A stretch of 44,286 bases of DNA, from positions 1-44,286 of the forward strand of contig JAIVHB010000005.1 in NCBI GenBank assembly GCA_020201275.1, given 5' to 3'. Every line of letters begins with the position of its first letter. The stretch's first letter is position 1. Source of the DNA: Rhodothermaceae bacterium (GTDB taxonomy: Bacteria; Bacteroidota; Rhodothermia; Balneolales; Cyclonatronaceae). Under the pieces are notes generated by a model. It ran no database searches. It was not told the origin of the DNA and saw nothing but the letters and a program-made list of their open reading frames with translations. Position numbers and translations under genes: made by a program. Positions 8,218-17,896 of the stretch are shown one piece after another.

Positions 8218-8637
8218 TTGATCTACGTAACCCGTAAAACACATTTTAATGCTGCCCATCGTCTACACAATCCGAAAAAATCGGATATATGGAACGAGAA
8301 GGTTTACGGGAAATGCAACCATCCCAACTGGCACGGCCACAATTATGTGCTGGAAGTTACCGTTGCAGGTGAGCCCGATATTGACACCGGTTATGTGGTG
8401 GATCTCGGTACGCTTAAAAAGGTTATCGAAGACCGTGTGATCAACAAATGCGATCACCGGAATCTGAATCTTGATGTCGATTTCCTTGCTGGCATTATTC
8501 CGACATCCGAAAACCTGGTCCGGGCATTTTTCCTGGAACTGAAAGATGAAGTTGAAAAAATTTCATCGGTGGGATCGAAACTCCACTCCGTTCGGTTATA
8601 CGAAACAGAGCGCAATGTCGCTGAGTACAGACCGTGA
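8218..8637 (+). CDS. 6-pyruvoyl-tetrahydropterin synthase / QueD family
   Basis: This protein of about 140 residues is a T-fold enzyme acting on 7,8-dihydroneopterin triphosphate. Zinc ligands are in HFNAAHRL and in HPNWHGHNY, with a catalytic-type Cys in YGKCNHPN. The later KCDHRNLNLDV and PTSENL blocks and the terminal VRLYETERN are standard. The spacing and words (YGKCNxPNxHGHNY, DHxNLDLDV) resemble animal PTPS more than E. coli QueD, whose loop is shorter. So the product could be 6-pyruvoyl-tetrahydropterin (biopterin route) or 6-carboxy-tetrahydropterin (queuosine route). I start at TTG 8218 because IYVTRKTHFNAAHR is the usual N-terminus; the frame is open to ATG 8179, adding 13 residues without family resemblance. 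FolE2, which makes the substrate, begins 51 bases downstream, so the two form one unit. Confidence 0.87.
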   Translation: MIYVTRKTHFNAAHRLHNPKKSDIWNEKVYGKCNHPNWHGHNYVLEVTVAGEPDIDTGYVVDLGTLKKVIEDRVINKCDHRNLNLDVDFLAGIIPTSENLVRAFFLELKDEVEKISSVGSKLHSVRLYETERNVAEYRP

Positions 8638-8688
8638 CTGGCTTTACTCTCACAATTGTAATTCGACATACTAATACAGACCATAAAC

Positions 8689-9588
8689 ATGATCACTACC
8701 AATTTGAAAAGAGTTTACGACCCGACTTTTGTCGTAACACCCGAATATAAAGAATCACTGCCGGATCTGCAGAACGGTCCTGCCTCACTTATTGAAGGAG
8801 CCAATGTGCCCATTCAGCAGGTGGGCATCTCCAACTTCAAACTGCCTCTGGTTTTCCCGACAAGAAACGGCAAAAATATTACCCTCGAAACCTCTGTCGA
8901 CGGCTATGTGAGCCTTGATGCGAACCAGAAGGGCATCAATATGAGCCGCATAATGAGGAGTTTCTATAAGTTCAAGGATGAAATTTTTCATCAGGATGTT
9001 CTTGAATACATACTGCGGATGTATAGGGATGATCTGGGCAGTAAGTCCAGTTATCTGCACCTCACGTTCAATTATCCAATGCTGCTAGATAGTTTGCGTT
9101 CCGACATGCAGGGTTATCAGTATTATGCTGCCAGCCTTGAGGCCAGCATGGATGAAAAGGGTGTTATGCGCCGTTTTATGCACCTTGAATTCGTGTACAG
9201 CAGCGCCTGCCCCTGCTCTTTCGAGCTCGCAGAACATGCCCGTGAAACACGCGATGTTGCCGCCATTCCCCACAGCCAGCGCAGTGTAGCTTACCTTACC
9301 GTGGAGCTGAAAGATGCCATGTTCGTGGAAGATATTGTGGAATTATGCCGTGAAGCCCTGGTAACCGAAACCCAGGTCATGGTAAAGCGTGAAGACGAAC
9401 AGGCATTTGCAGAGCTGAATGGTGCACATCAGAAATTTGTGGAAGATGCAGCAAGGCTGATGTATCAGGTGCTCGACCGCCATCCCAACGTGAAGGATTT
9501 CGTTGTAAGGTGCGTGCATATGGAAAGCCTGCACAGCCACGATGCGGTAAGCCGAATAGCGAAAGGCATACCCTGCGGACTCCGGTAA
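8689..9588 (+). CDS. folE2: GTP cyclohydrolase IB (FolE2)
   Basis: This 299-residue protein belongs to the type IB GTP cyclohydrolases, which convert GTP to 7,8-dihydroneopterin triphosphate with a metal other than strictly zinc. The N-terminal half has IQQVGISNFKLPL, TSVDGYVSLDANQKGINMSR and EYILRMY, and the middle has the active-site Cys motif SSACPCS. The C-terminal half holds AIPHSQRS and VEDIVELCREAL, all typical of FolE2. Length is normal. Together with the PTPS/QueD gene just upstream it covers the first two steps from GTP toward biopterin or queuosine. The remaining queuosine genes (queC, queE, queF) are not in this window. It is convergent with the histidine kinase gene beyond. Confidence 0.93.
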   Translation: MITTNLKRVYDPTFVVTPEYKESLPDLQNGPASLIEGANVPIQQVGISNFKLPLVFPTRNGKNITLETSVDGYVSLDANQKGINMSRIMRSFYKFKDEIFHQDVLEYILRMYRDDLGSKSSYLHLTFNYPMLLDSLRSDMQGYQYYAASLEASMDEKGVMRRFMHLEFVYSSACPCSFELAEHARETRDVAAIPHSQRSVAYLTVELKDAMFVEDIVELCREALVTETQVMVKREDEQAFAELNGAHQKFVEDAARLMYQVLDRHPNVKDFVVRCVHMESLHSHDAVSRIAKGIPCGLR

Positions 9589-9598
9589 GACCCGGTTG

Positions 9599-9632
9599 AA
9601 ATCTGTTTGAACGTACGTACTTGAACAGATTT
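9599..9632. terminator. Hairpin between convergent folE2 and histidine kinase genes
   Basis: Nine-base arms AAATCTGTT (9599-9607) and AACAGATTT (9624-9632) flank a 16-base loop containing ACGTACGT. There is no T tract on either side, so this could be a weak or Rho-assisted end for both convergent genes, or simply a structured spacer. Confidence 0.35.
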
Positions 9633-9685
9633 AAAAGGAAGTGCTCATCAGGTTCCGTTACTGGAGTCTGTTGAGCCACCTCAAT

Positions 9686-12436
9686 TTATTTTTTTGATTT
9701 GGGTCTGTCAGGCAGGTTTACCGTGAATGTGCTACCCTTACCGGGTTTACTATCTACAGCTATTTTACCACCGTGTTTCTCGGTGAATTCCTTACATATC
9801 TGAAGTCCCAACCCACTGCCTTTTTCACCGTTGGTACCGCTTGAGCTCGGTTTATAATCGATCCTGAACAACTTAAGCCGCTCCTCTTCCCGCATACCGA
9901 CACCGCTGTCTTTTACTTCGATATCCACGCTGCCTTCCTGGCATTTTACACCGACCGTAATATGGCCCCCCGGTCGTGTAAACTTGATGCCGTTGGTAAT
10001 CAGGTTTCGGAGTATGGAATGCAGCATTTCACGGTCGGCGTATACAGTAGTCCCATCCGGAACATCATTACGAAGTTCGATCTTTTTGTTATATGCAGGA
10101 CCGGCAACTACCTGGTAGGTCTGCTCAAGCAGCATCCTCAGGTCAACATTGTCGGGTGAATGGTTTATCTGGTCGCGCTGTGTTCGCGACCATTCAAGAA
10201 GGTTTTCAACCATGGAATAGGTAGAAATGGTATTATCGTAGAGCAGCCCGATATACTCTTTCAATTCACTTTCAGAGAAATTGTTACCCTCATTCAGGAT
10301 CATCTCAAGCATACCGATACTTCCTGCAAATGGATTCCTCAGGTCGTGGGCAAGTATTGAAAAAAGCTTGTCTTTCTGCATGTTGATGTCGTTCAGCTTT
10401 CGGTTGAGCCGCCTCACCTGCTCTACTTTTTTCTTCCGGTCGGTAATATCCAGTGAATAGCCTGTTGTTCCAATAATCTTTCCGTTTTGGTCTTTAACAG
10501 GCGACTTGTACGTCTCAAACCAGACTTCACCCGAACCAACATTCATCTTTTCCTGGTTAACCCGGGTTTTGCCTTTCCTGATCACATTCTGATCTTCTCT
10601 GATATACTTGCGTGAACGTTTTTCCGGATTGATGTCGAGTTCGGTCTTGCCAATCATCTGGTGAACACTGTCAAAGTTGCAGGCACGCGCAAACTTATTA
10701 TTGACCAAAATGAACTTGCCTTCAAGATCTTTCAACCAGATATAGCCGTTCTGATTTTCAATTAATGCCGACAGGTAGGCCTCCCGCTGCCGCAGTGCTT
10801 CTTGTGCATTTTTCTGTTCGGTGATGTCACGTATATGTCCGTACCATACAATATTGCTGTCATTTCCATGCTGAGGTGTTGAATCCGCCTGAATCCAGAT
10901 CCAATTCTCCTCCCGGTTTTTGATGCGGAATTCTCCGTGCCACCTGCACATATTTTGTGCTGAACCACGTATGGATGTGAAGAGTGCGGGTATGTCGTCG
11001 GTATGAATTCTGCTCAGAACCTGTCTGAAATCGGATTTGATTAATTCGGCCTTAACTCCGGAAAGCTCTTCGATACTGTCGCTGATGTAGGGTATATGAA
11101 AAGTTCCATCCGGGGTTAAAATAAAAGTGTAGATGGCCCCCGGAATATTTTTGGTCACATGTTGCAGGCGTTGATTGTTAACTACCTGCTGGGTGATATC
11201 CCTTACTACGAACAGCACTTCATCATTGTCGCTTTTTACAACCCTTGCCTCATAATTTCGGGTCGATCTGTCTATGACAAGCTCATATTCAAAAATCACC
11301 CTGTTGCCACTCCTGAAAACCTCTTCTATATGATCAAGGCAAAGTGTTGCAGCCTCATCAGGCAGGATATCACGTATATGCTTGCCAGGAATTTCTTCCG
11401 GTGGTATCAGCAGATCGCCCGGCTCCGACGCATGTGCATCCAGGAATGTGCCATCACGCGACAGCCTGAATATAAGATCCGGCAGGGCATCCAATAATGC
11501 TTTGTTGCGGGTTTCACTTTTTCTGAGCAGAAGCTCACGTTGCTTTCTGTTCTCTGTATTGGCCAGAAGATCGGCAAACAACCTCAAAATCTGTATCTCG
11601 TCAACATCCCACTTTCGATAACCGATCACAGAATCCAGCCCGACAAATCCAAGACATTCAGAATCGAAAATCATGGGAATTGTAATACTCGATTTAATGC
11701 CCTGATCTTCAAGAAGTTTTTTCAGGGTTTTATCTGTGTCAGGCAGGTCTTCCACTGAATGGATATACACATTCTCTCCGGCAATGTGGCTGTTAACCAG
11801 GTCACCCAGATAATTCAGGGGCTGATTCTGCAAATTCTGAATTTCCAGACTGATTCCATCCGCACACCATTCATGCGTGTTGGTGAAAAGCCGGTTATTA
11901 AAATCGTACCGGAAAACATTTACCCTGTCGGCACCTGTAAACTGGCCGATATCAGCAAGGGCCTCATGGGTGCGCCTTCCCATATCTGATGTCGGTACGC
12001 TGGCAAAATCCATAGCAATACGGGTTACCATTTTGTGCATGTCAAAATGGTTGCCAGTCGTCTTGAAATCTTCTGATCGGGCTGATTCTTCATTGAGCAC
12101 AAGCAGGCAGGATGAGGTTTTGCTCCCGTTTCCCGGTATTCTGCTGCATTTTACCTGATACCGGCACTCACCATAGTCACTTTTCCCCGTATATGTGAAT
12201 TCGGTTGTCTGGTATCCTTTCTGAAGGTTACGGATGGCATTGAAATACAGACTTTTATCATCGCACCCAAAAACGTCCATCCAGATTTCACCTATCATCC
12301 GGTGATCCATAATGCGGGCAGTGCCTGGATTTTGGTGATAACACTGCATGATCATTCCGTTCTGATCTGCGAGAAAAATCAGATGTTTACCCGGTGATGT
12401 AGAATAGTCGTTATGTGCAGCCTTGTATAGTTGCAT
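9686..12436 (-). CDS. Multi-PAS/GAF sensor histidine kinase
   Basis: This is a soluble kinase with no membrane segment. From the ATG at 12436 (917 residues): a PAS-like domain (about 15-110), a GAF domain (about 145-300, with GADRVNVFRYD and SSITIPMIFDSECLGFVGLD), three more PAS domains (about 315-425, 430-550, 555-670, ending in DITQ, DITEQ and DITDRKK), then HisKA with the H-box ILAHDLRNPF (His about 697) and a HATPase with NLITNGIKF, KDSGVGM and GSGLGLQICKEF. An in-frame TTG at 12508 would add 24 residues. I prefer the ATG because AAAGG lies 5 bases ahead of it. It lies 193 bases downstream of a shorter paralogue on the same strand. Neither has a receiver or an adjacent response regulator, so the partner is encoded elsewhere. 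GAF/PAS sensing of a cytoplasmic ligand or redox state is likely but unspecified. Confidence 0.9.
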   Translation of the reverse strand: MQLYKAAHNDYSTSPGKHLIFLADQNGMIMQCYHQNPGTARIMDHRMIGEIWMDVFGCDDKSLYFNAIRNLQKGYQTTEFTYTGKSDYGECRYQVKCSRIPGNGSKTSSCLLVLNEESARSEDFKTTGNHFDMHKMVTRIAMDFASVPTSDMGRRTHEALADIGQFTGADRVNVFRYDFNNRLFTNTHEWCADGISLEIQNLQNQPLNYLGDLVNSHIAGENVYIHSVEDLPDTDKTLKKLLEDQGIKSSITIPMIFDSECLGFVGLDSVIGYRKWDVDEIQILRLFADLLANTENRKQRELLLRKSETRNKALLDALPDLIFRLSRDGTFLDAHASEPGDLLIPPEEIPGKHIRDILPDEAATLCLDHIEEVFRSGNRVIFEYELVIDRSTRNYEARVVKSDNDEVLFVVRDITQQVVNNQRLQHVTKNIPGAIYTFILTPDGTFHIPYISDSIEELSGVKAELIKSDFRQVLSRIHTDDIPALFTSIRGSAQNMCRWHGEFRIKNREENWIWIQADSTPQHGNDSNIVWYGHIRDITEQKNAQEALRQREAYLSALIENQNGYIWLKDLEGKFILVNNKFARACNFDSVHQMIGKTELDINPEKRSRKYIREDQNVIRKGKTRVNQEKMNVGSGEVWFETYKSPVKDQNGKIIGTTGYSLDITDRKKKVEQVRRLNRKLNDINMQKDKLFSILAHDLRNPFAGSIGMLEMILNEGNNFSESELKEYIGLLYDNTISTYSMVENLLEWSRTQRDQINHSPDNVDLRMLLEQTYQVVAGPAYNKKIELRNDVPDGTTVYADREMLHSILRNLITNGIKFTRPGGHITVGVKCQEGSVDIEVKDSGVGMREEERLKLFRIDYKPSSSGTNGEKGSGLGLQICKEFTEKHGGKIAVDSKPGKGSTFTVNLPDRPKSKK

Positions 12437-12629
12437 TGAGCCTTTACCGGCGTTTAAGTCCTTGAAAGATGAGTACGGAACGTATATAGAGTAGCAATGC
12501 TGGTGCAATAATATTAAATAATTTTAATATAAATTCTGATAAAATGTTCCCGAATACTCAGTAATTGTTTGGTCCGATACCCGATAATTCACACCCGAAA
12601 TAAAAGCGGTGTGAATGTGTGTAGTCGGA

Positions 12630-14105
12630 TCAGACTGCCTTACTGCCAGGCAGAGTAAATCTGAACGTACTACCTTTACCGGGCTTGCTGTCTACTACAA
12701 TGGCCCCGCCGTGCCGGCTCACAAATTCACGGCACACATGCAAACCGATACCGGTTCCTTTTTCCCCGTCCGTTCCCTTGCCTATATATTGATAATCGAT
12801 ATCGAAAATTCTTTTCTGGCTGTTCTTCTTAATACCAATGCCGTTATCGGTTACAGAAATTTCGATGAACCTGCTCTTAACTTCAGCCCTTACCTCGACT
12901 ATACCGTCCTGATCAGTGAATTTTATGCCGTTAGACAGCAGGTTTTTCAGTATCGTTCTGAGCATATTCTTGTCGGCATACACAAATGTGCCCTTCTTAA
13001 TGCGGTTCAGAAGCTGGATGTTCTTTTTCCCGGCAATGTAATTCAGGGCAAAAAAACTCATCTCGGCAATGTAATGCAGATCGATTCGCTCGGGCGAGAA
13101 ATTGATCCGGTTCTGCTGGGTCAGCACCCATTCAAGCAGGCTTTCCAACAGCTGGTATGTCGATTGCGACTGATTATAGATCATCTCCAGCATTTTTCGT
13201 AAATCATCATTGCTGAAAGAATCGAGATCATCGAGCACCATCTCGAGCAGGCCGAGGCATCCAGCAAAGGGACTGCGGAAATCGTGTGCAATAATGGAAA
13301 ACAGTTTGTCTTTCTGAATGTTGGAATTGCGCAGTTTCACATTCAGTTTTCTGGTTTTCTGTATTTCCTGCTTTTTTGCTGTAATATCCTGAATGGATAC
13401 GGTAATGCCATCGCTGTAGTTCTGAATGACCACCTGCAGCCACGATCTGTTACTTTTTTTCCCCTTGGCCGATATTTCGTATTCAAGGGCCGAACCGGTT
13501 CCCAGCACTTCCACCATTTTCTCAAACTGTGCTGCCGGCAGGCTTCCGGGAGCACTTTCAAGCAGGCGTGTTCCCGTGAGGTCATCCTTGTCTGTACCCA
13601 AAATGCTGCAGGCTTTGCGATTGGCAAATGTAAATCGGAGATCGGTTACCATTCCCGACCGGTCATATACCGGCTTAAAAGACATCACTGCATTCGGTGA
13701 GCGGTCGAGCAGATCTTTTAACAGCCTGACATTTCTGTCATCAGCCGGCCTGTTTTTTACAAGAATATGGTAGACCGGTTGAGCCGGTTCCGGCAAGGCT
13801 ACTTCAGTAACGGATACTTCAAAATATCTGAGTTCATTCCCGATGTACCCGGAAACCGTTGACTGGTGTCCGGAAGATGATAAACTGTCACTGAAAAGGG
13901 ACCTGGCGATTTCATCGCTAACACCGGCAGGAAAGACACTGGAAAAATGTTGAGAAACATAACAAGCTTCCGCTCCGAAGTTGTTATCTGAAGTACCCAT
14001 ACCGGAATAATCATCTGAACGCAGGTATAAAATCTGCCCGTTAGTATCGAGCAGACAGAACACGTCGGATAGTGCAGAAATTTCTCGGCTGTGGTGAGTT
14101 ATCAC
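12630..14105 (-). CDS. PAS sensor histidine kinase, paralogue of the next gene
   Basis: This is a 491-residue soluble kinase. It has two PAS-like domains (about 10-120 and 130-245, the second ending ITAKKQEIQK), then HisKA with IIAHDFRSPF (His about 274), and a HATPase with NLLSNGIKF, TDNGIGI and GTGIGLHVCREF. The segment around the H-box (KDKLFSIIAHD, then SPFAGCLGLLEMVL) and the end (SKPGKGSTF) are very close to the neighbouring kinase (KDKLFSILAHD, NPFAGSIGMLEMIL, SKPGKGSTF). This points to tandem duplication followed by divergence of the sensing domains. Start is GTG at 14105, the first in-frame candidate ahead of a PAS-like region; no strong ribosome site is visible. No output domain or regulator lies beside it. 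Confidence 0.88.
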   Translation of the reverse strand: MITHHSREISALSDVFCLLDTNGQILYLRSDDYSGMGTSDNNFGAEACYVSQHFSSVFPAGVSDEIARSLFSDSLSSSGHQSTVSGYIGNELRYFEVSVTEVALPEPAQPVYHILVKNRPADDRNVRLLKDLLDRSPNAVMSFKPVYDRSGMVTDLRFTFANRKACSILGTDKDDLTGTRLLESAPGSLPAAQFEKMVEVLGTGSALEYEISAKGKKSNRSWLQVVIQNYSDGITVSIQDITAKKQEIQKTRKLNVKLRNSNIQKDKLFSIIAHDFRSPFAGCLGLLEMVLDDLDSFSNDDLRKMLEMIYNQSQSTYQLLESLLEWVLTQQNRINFSPERIDLHYIAEMSFFALNYIAGKKNIQLLNRIKKGTFVYADKNMLRTILKNLLSNGIKFTDQDGIVEVRAEVKSRFIEISVTDNGIGIKKNSQKRIFDIDYQYIGKGTDGEKGTGIGLHVCREFVSRHGGAIVVDSKPGKGSTFRFTLPGSKAV

Positions 14106-14242
14106 AATTGTTTGTTCACTTCAGGTGAATTCAGGTCTTTTAGGGTACTAATCCGCATAAATTTTGCAGTTCAGTATTTTGTACCTGATTGCCAAGCAGC
14201 TAGTTCCCGTACAAGAGCACCGGAATGCGTTTTTTGTTCACT

Positions 14243-17200
14243 CTATCCGAATGCTGATGTGAGCAGTCTCTCATGCTCTGCCTGATGAATTTTCTGAGAA
14301 CCGGCTGCCGGCGATGCGGAGGCCGGCCTTCCTTCATAGCGGATTGTAATGTCGCCTGTAATCCGGTCAAACCTCGGCTTTATAAAGTTCCAGGCGCCCA
14401 TATTTCGGGGTTCTTCCTGGCACCATACGACCTGGCTAACTTTTTTGTATTCTTTCAGAACAGCAGTTATGTCTTTATCTGGGAAAGGATAAAACTGTTC
14501 AAGCCGAACAATGGCTGTGTCTTCAATCTTTCCATCCATACGGTGGTTGTACAGATCGTAATAAACTTTACCGGAACAGAAGATGATGCGTTTTACATCG
14601 TCGGGATTAACATACTCGTCCGGGATCACCGCATTAAACGTGCCTTCGCCCAGTTCGCTGGTACTGGAGACTGCCAGGGGATGTCTCAGGAGGCTTTTCG
14701 GGGTCATTATGATGAGCGGCTTCTTCTTTTTCTGAAGTGCCTGCCTGCGCAAAATGTGGTAAAACTGGGCCGGTGTGGTACAATTGGCAACCTGCATATT
14801 ATCTTCAGCGCATAACTGAAGAAACCGTTCGAGTCGCCCCGACGAGTGCTCGGGACCCTGTCCCTCATAACCATGCGGGAGCAGCAGAACAAGGCTGCAT
14901 TTCTGACCCCATTTTGCTTCACTGGCCGCGATGTACTGATCAATGATGATCTGGGCACCGTTTACGAAGTCGCCGAATTGCGCTTCCCATAATACAAGTG
15001 CTTCGGGTGCCGCGGTACTGTAGCCGAACTCAAATCCAAGGGCGGCAAACTCGCTCAGCAGGCTGTTGTATACCTTGAAGTGCGCCTGCTCATCGGCCAG
15101 ATTATTTAGCGGAATGTATTCCTGGCTGGTATTGGTACCGTGCAGAACCGAATGCCTGTGGCTGAATGTTCCCCGCTCACTGTCCTGCCCTGCGAGCCTG
15201 ATGGGTACATTTTCAATGAGCAGTGTTGCGAAAGCAAGTGCTTCGGCATAACCCCATTCAATTTTCTTCTCATCATTCTCAACAATTTCATTCCTTTTCG
15301 CCAGAATCCTGAGCAGTTTGGGATTGGCATCAAAATCATCTGATACCTTGTTCATACGATACGCCAGCTCTTTAAGCCGGTCAACAGGGAATGTCGTATC
15401 AGACAGTTCACCCCAGTCTTTTTGGGTCTGTTCGTCGCGTTCGAGAAGTTTTTTGTTCAATTCGTATGTTGGCAGGCTTTTGGCCTCATCGAACGCTTCT
15501 TCAAGCAAGTCCTCAAATTCCCTGAACAGGTCATCGACCTCTTTCTGGGTAAGTTCGTTTTTACGCAGCAGTTCGGCGGTATAGATTTCCCGAACACTTT
15601 TATGCCCTTTGATCTCGCGGTACAGGCTGGGTTGTGTAAAACCGGGTTCATCACCCTCGTTGTGCCCGTGCTTGCGGTAACAGATGAGGTCGATGATCAC
15701 ATCCTTGCCGAATTTCTGCCGGTAATCAAGGGCAAGGCGCATGGCGTGAACTGCAGCCTCGGGATCGTCTCCATTGATGTGGAAAATTGGTGCAAGGATC
15801 ATTTTTGACAAATCACTGGCGTACTGCGTCGACCGGCCGTCTTTTGGCAGAGTGGTAAATCCGATCTGGTTGTTGATGATCAGGTGAATCGTACCACCGG
15901 TCTTGTAACCGTCGAGCTGCGACATATTCAGGGTTTCGGCTACTACGCCCTGGCCTGCAAAAGCCGCATCGCCGTGAATGAGAAGCGGGATAACCTTTCG
16001 TGAGGCGTCGGGATCGCTCATCAGATCCTGTTTTGCCCGTACAGCCCCTTCAACAACCGGGTTAACCGATTCCAGATGGCTTGGATTGGGCATCAGCACC
16101 AGATCGATCTTTTTGCCGGATGTGGTCTGGAATTCACCACGGGTGCCGAGGTGGTATTTCACATCTCCGGTACCCTGAGCCGATGCAGGGTCAATATTGC
16201 CCTCAAATTCGGAGAAGATCTGCCTGTAGCTTTTATTCATCAGGTTCACAAGCACATTCAGCCGGCCCCTGTGGGCCATACCGAATACAATCTCATCCAC
16301 ATTGTACTCCGCGCATTTTTCTATCATGAAATGCAGGGCAGGAATGGTTGTATCGGCACCTTCAAGGGAAAACCGCTTGTGACCTACATATTTTTTATGC
16401 AGAAACTCCTCAAAAGCCGATGCCTGATTGAGTTTGTGCAGAATATCCTTCTTTTCATCCTTGGAAAGGTTGGGTGAATTCGTGGTCGACTCCATCTTTT
16501 CGATGAGCCAGTTGCGCTCATCCAGATTGAGAATGTGCATGAACTCCGCCCCGATGTGGCGGCAGTATGTTTCACGCAGCAGTTTAACGATTACCCTCAG
16601 TTTGGCATTCTCAAAGCCTCCCAGGCCACCGCAGTAGAATTCCCGGTCGAGGTCCCACATGGTGAGGCCATGATATTCAAAATCGAGCTCGGGATTGTGG
16701 CCCGGACCATGTTTGAGCGGGTTCAGATCTGCCAGCATGTGCCCGTGGGTGCGGTACATGCTTATCAGGTGCATCACAGCGATGGCTTTCTTGGTCGCTT
16801 CCGAAGTACTGCCCTTGCCATCGAATAATCCGGTATATATATCCCTTCCGTATGGAATAGGGTCGTAGGGGATGTTCAGGTCGGCGAATATCTGGTCGAA
16901 GAAATCCAGATCGCCGATAAGCAGGTCGTTGATCTTCTTCAGGTATGATCCCGACTCCGCTCCCTGAATGATCCGGTGATCGTATGTTGAGGTGACCGTC
17001 ATCACACGGCTTATACCGAGATGGTTCAGCAACTCGGGCGCCATACCCTGGAACTCGGCGGGGTAGTTCATCGCCCCCGTGGCTATGATGGTGCCCTGCC
17101 TGTTCATCAGCCTCGGCATTGACGATACCGTACCAATCGTACCGGGGTTGGTTATACTGATGGTGGTCCCTTCAAAATCGCTGACCTCCAGTTTTCCTGT

Positions 17201-17896
17201 TTTAGCCCGTTCGATAACATCCTGGTAGGCATACAGGAATTCGTAGAAGTTCATCTTGTCGACACCCTTGATGTTCGGAACAACCAGGCTGCGGGATCCG
17301 TCGCGGCCTTCCACATCCACAGCAATACCGAGGTTCACCTGTGCCGGTATGGCCCTGTGAGGTGCACCAGTTTCATCTTCATGGTAAAAATGGTTCATCA
17401 TGGGGAACGCTTCAAGCGCTTTGATGATGGCCCAGGCGATGAAATGGGTGAGGCTTGCTTTGGGTTCGCCGCGCTGTTCAAGGTAGCTGTTGATGATGGC
17501 GCGGTCTTCCATCAGCATTTTTACGGGGAGTACCCGCAGGGAGGTAGCCGTGGGGATCATCAGGCTTTCCACCATATTGTCGGAAATCTTGGCCGCAACG
17601 CCTTTTATTTTCGTAAGCCCGGTACCCTCAGGCAGAACGGGTGCTTTCTTCGCGGGCTTCTTTTTCTCTTGGGGCTCCGCCTTTTCGGTCGGGGTCGCTT
17701 CTTTTTCCTTTACAGCAGGGGCGCCGTTTGTTGGGGCGGGTTTTTCTTCCGGTTCAGGTTTGCGCTGAACGCCTTCCAGTTCATCAAAATAACTGCGCCA
17801 GTGGTCGGGTACGGATGAATTGTCTTCATTGTACTGCTTGTAGAGTTCTTCAACCAGTGCTGCGTTGGGACCGAATAGGGCTTCTAAATTTTTCAA
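14243..17896 (-). CDS. kgd: Fused 2-oxoglutarate dehydrogenase E1/E2 (Kgd/OdhA type)
   Basis: This 1217-residue cytoplasmic enzyme combines two TCA-cycle activities in one chain. Residues 1-40 are the OGDH N-terminal helix (FGPNAALVEELY). Residues 41-90 are a Pro/Ala/Glu/Lys linker with no lipoyl domain. Residues 90-340 are an E2 succinyltransferase core with YDHRIIQGAESG (His about 307). From 370 on comes the thiamine-diphosphate E1 with YRTHGHMLADLNPL, HGDAAFAGQGVVAETLNMS and NNQIGFTT. This architecture is best known from actinobacterial Kgd/OdhA, which borrows the lipoyl domain of pyruvate dehydrogenase E2 and is regulated there by OdhI. It also exists outside actinobacteria. The start is TTG at 17896; the predicted N-terminus matches the family exactly, and no better start exists before the upstream stop. 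No sucB or lpd lies adjacent, as expected for a self-contained fusion. It is divergent from pepF. Confidence 0.95.
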   Translation of the reverse strand: MKNLEALFGPNAALVEELYKQYNEDNSSVPDHWRSYFDELEGVQRKPEPEEKPAPTNGAPAVKEKEATPTEKAEPQEKKKPAKKAPVLPEGTGLTKIKGVAAKISDNMVESLMIPTATSLRVLPVKMLMEDRAIINSYLEQRGEPKASLTHFIAWAIIKALEAFPMMNHFYHEDETGAPHRAIPAQVNLGIAVDVEGRDGSRSLVVPNIKGVDKMNFYEFLYAYQDVIERAKTGKLEVSDFEGTTISITNPGTIGTVSSMPRLMNRQGTIIATGAMNYPAEFQGMAPELLNHLGISRVMTVTSTYDHRIIQGAESGSYLKKINDLLIGDLDFFDQIFADLNIPYDPIPYGRDIYTGLFDGKGSTSEATKKAIAVMHLISMYRTHGHMLADLNPLKHGPGHNPELDFEYHGLTMWDLDREFYCGGLGGFENAKLRVIVKLLRETYCRHIGAEFMHILNLDERNWLIEKMESTTNSPNLSKDEKKDILHKLNQASAFEEFLHKKYVGHKRFSLEGADTTIPALHFMIEKCAEYNVDEIVFGMAHRGRLNVLVNLMNKSYRQIFSEFEGNIDPASAQGTGDVKYHLGTRGEFQTTSGKKIDLVLMPNPSHLESVNPVVEGAVRAKQDLMSDPDASRKVIPLLIHGDAAFAGQGVVAETLNMSQLDGYKTGGTIHLIINNQIGFTTLPKDGRSTQYASDLSKMILAPIFHINGDDPEAAVHAMRLALDYRQKFGKDVIIDLICYRKHGHNEGDEPGFTQPSLYREIKGHKSVREIYTAELLRKNELTQKEVDDLFREFEDLLEEAFDEAKSLPTYELNKKLLERDEQTQKDWGELSDTTFPVDRLKELAYRMNKVSDDFDANPKLLRILAKRNEIVENDEKKIEWGYAEALAFATLLIENVPIRLAGQDSERGTFSHRHSVLHGTNTSQEYIPLNNLADEQAHFKVYNSLLSEFAALGFEFGYSTAAPEALVLWEAQFGDFVNGAQIIIDQYIAASEAKWGQKCSLVLLLPHGYEGQGPEHSSGRLERFLQLCAEDNMQVANCTTPAQFYHILRRQALQKKKKPLIIMTPKSLLRHPLAVSSTSELGEGTFNAVIPDEYVNPDDVKRIIFCSGKVYYDLYNHRMDGKIEDTAIVRLEQFYPFPDKDITAVLKEYKKVSQVVWCQEEPRNMGAWNFIKPRFDRITGDITIRYEGRPASASPAAGSQKIHQAEHERLLTSAFG

